DNA of 64,000 nucleotides from CAUZFZ01 sp963579025 (GTDB taxonomy: Bacteria; Planctomycetota; Planctomycetia; Planctomycetales; Planctomycetaceae), in contig CAUZFZ010000014.1 of NCBI GenBank assembly GCA_963579025.1, forward strand, positions 1 to 64,000, written 5' to 3'. Within the stretch, counting starts at the first letter, position 1. Each line of letters opens with the position of its first letter. Below are positions 62,868 through 64,000 of this stretch, in pieces. Under the pieces are notes generated by a model that had not been told where the DNA came from, ran no database searches, and saw nothing but the letters and a program-made list of their open reading frames with translations. The position numbers and the translations under genes were made by a program.

Positions 62868-62910
62868 CCCGCGCCGGCACACCGCATGACGTATCGCTCC
62901 GCTCGTCACA
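62868..62910. repeat. Degraded half copy of the 41550 palindrome
   Basis: CCCGCGCCGGCACACCGC (62868-62885) and CTCCGCTCGTCACA (62897-62910) match the right half of the inverted repeat at 41550-41691 with the same order and spacing. The other half is absent. Confidence 0.75.
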
Positions 62911-63016
62911 GCAACGTGAAAAACTCACCGGCTCAGAGCGTTGGAACAAGCTGGCTAAACGAGTACTTTGCCGGATCACTGATGCGTTCCGCTCTTTCGC
63001 CGTAGTGGGAAAGTCC

Positions 63017-64000
63017 ATGACTTCATTAAAGCAACGTTCGTACGCCGCGCTGTCCGCGCTGGCAGTTTGTTTGGCCGCGCTGCAAACCGTAAGTGATGCG
63101 GCGCCGCCGAATATCATCATCATCCTGTCTGACGACATGGGCTATTCCGACATCGGCTGCTTTGGTGGCGAAATCGAGACGCCGACGCTCGACGGTCTGG
63201 CTGAAAACGGATTGCGGTTTACACAATTCTATAACACCGGTCGTTGCTGCCCCACGCGAGCGTGTCTGTTGAGTGGTCTGTATCCGCATCAGGCCGGTGT
63301 GGGCTGGATGATGACCGACCGCGGGCATGACGGTTACCGCGGAGACCTCAATAAACGCTGTCAGACCATTGCCGAGGTGCTGCGTCCTGCCGGCTACTCG
63401 ACGTACGGGGTTGGAAAATGGCATGTCACGAAGCAGGTGCAACCGGATGGGTCGAAGCACAACTGGCCTCTGCAGCGAGGCTTCGAGAAGTTCTACGGCA
63501 CAATTACGGGAGCTGGTAGCTTCTTCGATCCGGGAACTCTGACGCGTGGCAATCAGAACATCTCACCGTTCACCGACTCCGAATACCAACCCGACGAGTT
63601 CTATTACACGAACGCGATCAACGATCACGCAGTCCGCTTCATCGACACTCACTTCGAAGAGAACAAGGCTGACAAACCGTTCTTCATGTATGTGGCCCAC
63701 ACGGCCGCTCACTGGCCGATGCATGCGCTGCCTCGCGACATTGCAAAGTACAAGGGCAAGTATGACGAAGGCTACGCTGCGATTCGCGACCGTCGAGCAA
63801 AGCGTGTTGTCGACCTGGGTCTCGTCAAGGATGACTGGGGCGTCACTCCGCTGGTTGGGGACTGGGAGAAGTTCGAGCACAAAGAGTGGGAAGCGGCCAA
63901 CATGGAAGTCTATGCCGCGATGGTCGACAGCATGGACCAGGGGATCGGCCGTATCACCCAGGCCCTGAAACGGAACAGCGAATTTGACAACACGCTGATT
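63017..64000 (+). CDS. Exported sulfatase, 3' end outside the window
   Basis: A 328-residue N-terminal part of a sulfatase starting at ATG 63017 with a signal peptide (AALSALAVCLAALQTVSDA). Sulfatase hallmarks are NIIIILSDDMGYSDIGCFGG (metal-binding Asp pair), CCPTRACLLSG (CxPxR formylglycine site, Cys77), VGKWHVTK and GFEKFYG. The Cys at the first CxPxR position must be oxidised by a formylglycine-generating enzyme not in this window. It belongs to the arylsulfatase type common in Planctomycetes. The end is not visible, so length and stop are unknown. Confidence 0.9.
   Translation, partial: MTSLKQRSYAALSALAVCLAALQTVSDAAPPNIIIILSDDMGYSDIGCFGGEIETPTLDGLAENGLRFTQFYNTGRCCPTRACLLSGLYPHQAGVGWMMTDRGHDGYRGDLNKRCQTIAEVLRPAGYSTYGVGKWHVTKQVQPDGSKHNWPLQRGFEKFYGTITGAGSFFDPGTLTRGNQNISPFTDSEYQPDEFYYTNAINDHAVRFIDTHFEENKADKPFFMYVAHTAAHWPMHALPRDIAKYKGKYDEGYAAIRDRRAKRVVDLGLVKDDWGVTPLVGDWEKFEHKEWEAANMEVYAAMVDSMDQGIGRITQALKRNSEFDNTLI

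Overview
The window is about 64 kb of high-GC bacterial chromosome that reads as a planctomycete (Planctomycetota, probably class Planctomycetia). This is inferred from gene content: a DUF1587/1592-type cytochrome next to a DUF1552 protein, DUF3604, DUF6807 and sulfatase proteins, a Tat-exported Gfo/Idh/MocA protein, a dockerin/metzincin protein, and many dispersed palindromic repeats. No rRNA, tRNA, CRISPR array, transposase or phage gene was recognised.

Layout. (1) 1-8.1 kb: exported or accessory genes, namely a dockerin plus HExxH protein, a DUF3604 protein, a tandem-repeat exported protein, a MetE-like protein and a C69-type peptidase with Ser where Cys is expected. (2) 8.4-18.0 kb: a contiguous set for the N-methylglutamate route of methylamine oxidation, mgsABC, gmaS and mgdABCD, with two related hairpins in its gaps. 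A TRAP transporter (18.1-21.0 kb) converges on it. (3) 21.3-33 kb: a DUF1592-type cytochrome with a DUF1552 partner, a DUF6807 protein, a HEAT/sialidase protein, a metallophosphoesterase and a large double-VWA membrane protein. (4) 33-39.5 kb, minus strand: a suf Fe-S assembly cluster, sufR, nuoB, sufC, sufB, a two-gene DUF4258 (toxin-antitoxin-like) insertion, sufD and a Rieske-SufT fusion. (5) 39.7-44.7 kb: an exported protein, tyrA, and purL with PurS-like N-terminal domains. (6) 44.7-48.7 kb: 17 nt behind purL, a KAP-family P-loop NTPase and a translationally coupled NACHT-LRR protein with ten near-identical 66-bp repeats. (7) 49-53.2 kb: a Gfo/Idh/MocA protein, a bidirectional terminator and three small exported proteins. 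(8) 53.7-56.2 kb: a divergent GyrA/ParC-type subunit. (9) 56.3-62.8 kb: a zinc-ribbon protein, then a TPR-like protein, a J-domain protein, a GrpE-like protein, a short DnaK-like Hsp70 and a zinc-finger protein, apparently a self-contained alternative Hsp70 machine. (10) 63.0-64.0 kb: the 5' part of a sulfatase running off the window.

How the genes work together. GmaS makes gamma-glutamylmethylamide, MgsABC makes N-methylglutamate, and MgdABCD oxidises it to glutamate and a one-carbon unit on tetrahydrofolate. The suf genes supply Fe-S clusters, which MgsC, NuoB, SufR and the Rieske protein would need. The KAP/NACHT-LRR pair looks like an NLR-type immune module. In its LRR array the coding differences fall almost only at the solvent-exposed beta-strand positions. 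This pair and the Hsp70 module are the best candidates for undescribed systems.

Limits: functions come from motif reading only; no database search, structure prediction or codon statistics were run. Start codons were chosen by eye from Shine-Dalgarno spacing and family N-termini.
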